A stretch of DNA of 64,000 nt from Ferribacterium limneticum. GTDB lineage: Bacteria > Pseudomonadota > Gammaproteobacteria > Burkholderiales > Rhodocyclaceae. Below, piece by piece: positions 62,842-64,000 of the stretch. The notes below the pieces were generated by a model. That model ran no database searches, was not told where the DNA came from, and saw only the letters and a program-made list of their open reading frames with translations. Both the position numbers and the translations under genes were made by a program. The first letter of the stretch is position 1, and each line of letters starts with the position of its first letter. The stretch covers positions 3,208,501 through 3,272,500 of the forward strand of contig NZ_CP075189.1 of NCBI RefSeq assembly GCF_020510565.1. Direction: 5' to 3'.

Positions 62842-63558
62842 ATGGCTAACAACAACACATCAACCGGCGACAGCCTCATGGCCGAACCGAAAACACTGGT
62901 CGAATCTGCCTACCGCGCCCTGCGTCGCGACATCATCGAAGGCCACCTCGCCCCCGGAGAAAAACTCCGGGTCGAGCACCTCAAGGATGACTACGGCGTC
63001 GGTGCCGGCACCCTGCGCGAAGCGCTTTCGCTGCTCATTTCCGATGCCCTCGTCGTCAGCCAGGGCCAGCGCGGCTTCCGCGTCGCGCCGGTGTCCCTCG
63101 AAGACTTCGGCGATATCACCCAAACCCGCGTCATGCTCGAATGCGAGGCCCTGCGCCAGTCGATCACCATGGGCGACGATGCCTGGGAAGGTGACCTGCT
63201 CGCTGCCTTCCACCGCCTCACCAAGGCCGAAGAAAAACGCATCGGCAGCGATGACCGGGAAGAGTGGGAAGAACGCAACCGGATCTTCCATGAGGTGCTG
63301 ATTTCGGCTTGTCCTTCGCGCTGGCTCAAGCATTTCCTCTCCATCCTCTATCAGCAGGCCGAACGCTATCGCCGCCTGTCGCTTTACCTGAAGCCGATTC
63401 CGCGCGACATCCATGCCGAACACGAAGCCCTGATGCAGGCGGCCATGGCCCGCGATGCCGACAAGGCCACCGCGATCCTCGGCGAGCACATCCGGCTCAC
63501 CTTCCGCTCCATCGAGCAGATTCCGAAAGACCAGTTGAACGAAAAACTGGCGGCCTGA
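62842..63558 (+). CDS. GntR-family (FCD) regulator
   Basis: 238 residues. Winged-helix at 22-80 (YRALRRDIIEGHLAPGEKLR, GVGAGTLREALSLLISDALV), then an FCD all-helical effector domain. An inner Met at residue 13 is an alternative start. Divergent from the meta operon. It resembles the position and class of AphS, the GntR repressor of phenol genes in Comamonas testosteroni, so repression of dmpBCDEFGHI is a fair inference. Confidence 0.9.
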   Translation: MANNNTSTGDSLMAEPKTLVESAYRALRRDIIEGHLAPGEKLRVEHLKDDYGVGAGTLREALSLLISDALVVSQGQRGFRVAPVSLEDFGDITQTRVMLECEALRQSITMGDDAWEGDLLAAFHRLTKAEEKRIGSDDREEWEERNRIFHEVLISACPSRWLKHFLSILYQQAERYRRLSLYLKPIPRDIHAEHEALMQAAMARDADKATAILGEHIRLTFRSIEQIPKDQLNEKLAA

Positions 63559-63572
63559 ACGCTGCTGGCCAC

Positions 63573-63611
63573 ATTTCAAAATTGGCTATTTTTTACGGTT
63601 GACCGTAGAAA
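63573..63611 (-). repeat. Dispersed repeat, copy 12
   Basis: Minus strand: TTCTACGGTCAACCGTAAAA then AATAGCCAATTTTGAAATG. It lies 14 bp after the GntR stop. Confidence 0.85.
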
Positions 63612-63615
63612 TGAG

Positions 63616-63642
63616 TGGCGCCGACCGGGCTGGTCGGCGCCA
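63616..63642. terminator. Stem-loop between convergent GntR and ferredoxin genes
   Basis: TGGCGCCGACC-GGGCT-GGTCGGCGCCA, an 11-bp perfect stem in the convergent gap. Bidirectional termination is inferred; T-runs are absent. Confidence 0.5.
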
Positions 63643-63650
63643 GCTGCTGT

Positions 63651-63992
63651 CTAAGCCGTGAGCGTCGTCGGTGCCGCCTGGAGCGGCGACCGATAGACGT
63701 TTTTAGCCATCTTGCCGATCACCTTCAGGCTGATGTCGCTGGTCGGCCGCACCCGGCAGGCCAGCACGCGATCTGCCGCCTCGTCCTCGACACTGACGTA
63801 TTCGCGGCTCATCACCCGCTTGAGGTAAGTGCCGGCTGTGATCTCGACCTTGCAGACGCCGCAACCACCGCCCCGACAACCGACCGGAATGCCCTTCTTG
63901 CCGAGGCGTTCCATCCCGACGAGTAGCGATTCGGTCGGCGAGCAACGAAAGCTCTCGCCGGTTTCCTCGATCAGCACGTTGTAATAGATCAT
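63651..63992 (-). CDS. XylT/DmpQ-like [2Fe-2S] ferredoxin
   Basis: 113 residues, start 9 nt from the right edge. Chloroplast-type ferredoxin with cluster Cys in PVGCRGGGCGVCKVE (three Cys) and LACRVRP (fourth). XylT and DmpQ reactivate catechol 2,3-dioxygenase by reducing oxidised active-site iron. In reference operons the gene lies next to the dioxygenase; here it ends a minus-strand unit that continues out of the window, where a second phenol hydroxylase operon (dmpKLMNOP) may lie. Confidence 0.9.
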   Translation of the reverse strand: MIYYNVLIEETGESFRCSPTESLLVGMERLGKKGIPVGCRGGGCGVCKVEITAGTYLKRVMSREYVSVEDEAADRVLACRVRPTSDISLKVIGKMAKNVYRSPLQAAPTTLTA

Positions 63993-64000
63993 TGATCGCT

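Noticed and set aside
1..64000. CRISPR arrays, tRNA or rRNA genes, prophage or intact insertion sequence
   Set aside because: No regular direct-repeat array, cloverleaf, rRNA segment, integrase or transposase was recognised by reading both strands.

Overview
The window looks like chromosome of a high-GC betaproteobacterium of the Rhodocyclaceae, most like Dechloromonas/Azonexus. The grounds are GC-rich codon use, a DUF2863 gene, a bioA/FHCD biotin cluster, a cysI-DUF934-cysH sulfate cluster, yciB-yciI-bolA-ppiC order, and a multicomponent phenol hydroxylase with a complete catechol meta pathway. The genus is inferred from gene content and was not checked by alignment. No tRNA, rRNA, CRISPR array, prophage or intact insertion sequence was seen.

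Layout. 1-4.2 kb: end of an HD-GYP gene, phosphoglucomutase, a PIN protein and a lipoprotein hydrolase. 4.4-10 kb: a three-gene H2-sensing cassette. It encodes a signal-less NiFe hydrogenase small subunit with one expected cluster cysteine replaced by Glu, a large subunit with a short C-terminal tail, and a protein that fuses a hydrogenase maturation protease to a PAS hybrid histidine kinase. 10-14.5 kb: ethanolamine ammonia-lyase (eutBC), yaaA, an AraC regulator and a YbhB protein, then a 237-bp MITE-like element. 14.9-21.8 kb: biotin genes bioA and bioFHCD, with a ParDE-type toxin-antitoxin pair translationally joined to bioF. 21.8-28.9 kb: HPt/HD-GYP signalling, yciB-yciI-bolA-ppiC, an HDOD protein, a solitary NosD-like protein and cysB. 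29-32.7 kb: TauE-family exporter, sulfite reductase, DUF934 and APS reductase. 32.8-41.2 kb: a hypothetical gene, hipBA, a divergent class A penicillin-binding protein, and one polypeptide joining a cyclic-nucleotide-binding domain, an acetate kinase with an altered phosphate loop, and a PduL phosphotransacylase.

41.3-64 kb is an aromatic catabolic island. On the minus strand lie catechol 2,3-dioxygenase no. 1 plus dmpLMNO (no dmpK or dmpP), then a four-gene hydrophobic-compound transport cluster (YCF48, RND, DUF1302, DUF1329), then a full meta-cleavage operon dmpB-(DUF336)-C-D-E-(SDR)-F-G-H-I. A LysR and a GntR regulator face outward, and a ferredoxin gene sits at the right edge. Sigma-54-type -24/-12 sequences precede the catabolic operons. 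Together these genes would turn phenols into catechols, then into pyruvate and acetyl-CoA.

The most unusual genome-scale signal is a short dispersed repeat (core ACGGTCAACCGGAAAAAA followed by phased A-tracts). At least 12 copies were found by eye. Four lie inside genes (hydrogenase large subunit, bioA, bioH, bioC), all on the coding strand and all read in the same frame, as T-V-N-x-K-K or its degraded form. The other eight lie between genes, one of them in the loop of a 557-bp inverted repeat that occupies the place where dmpP would be expected.
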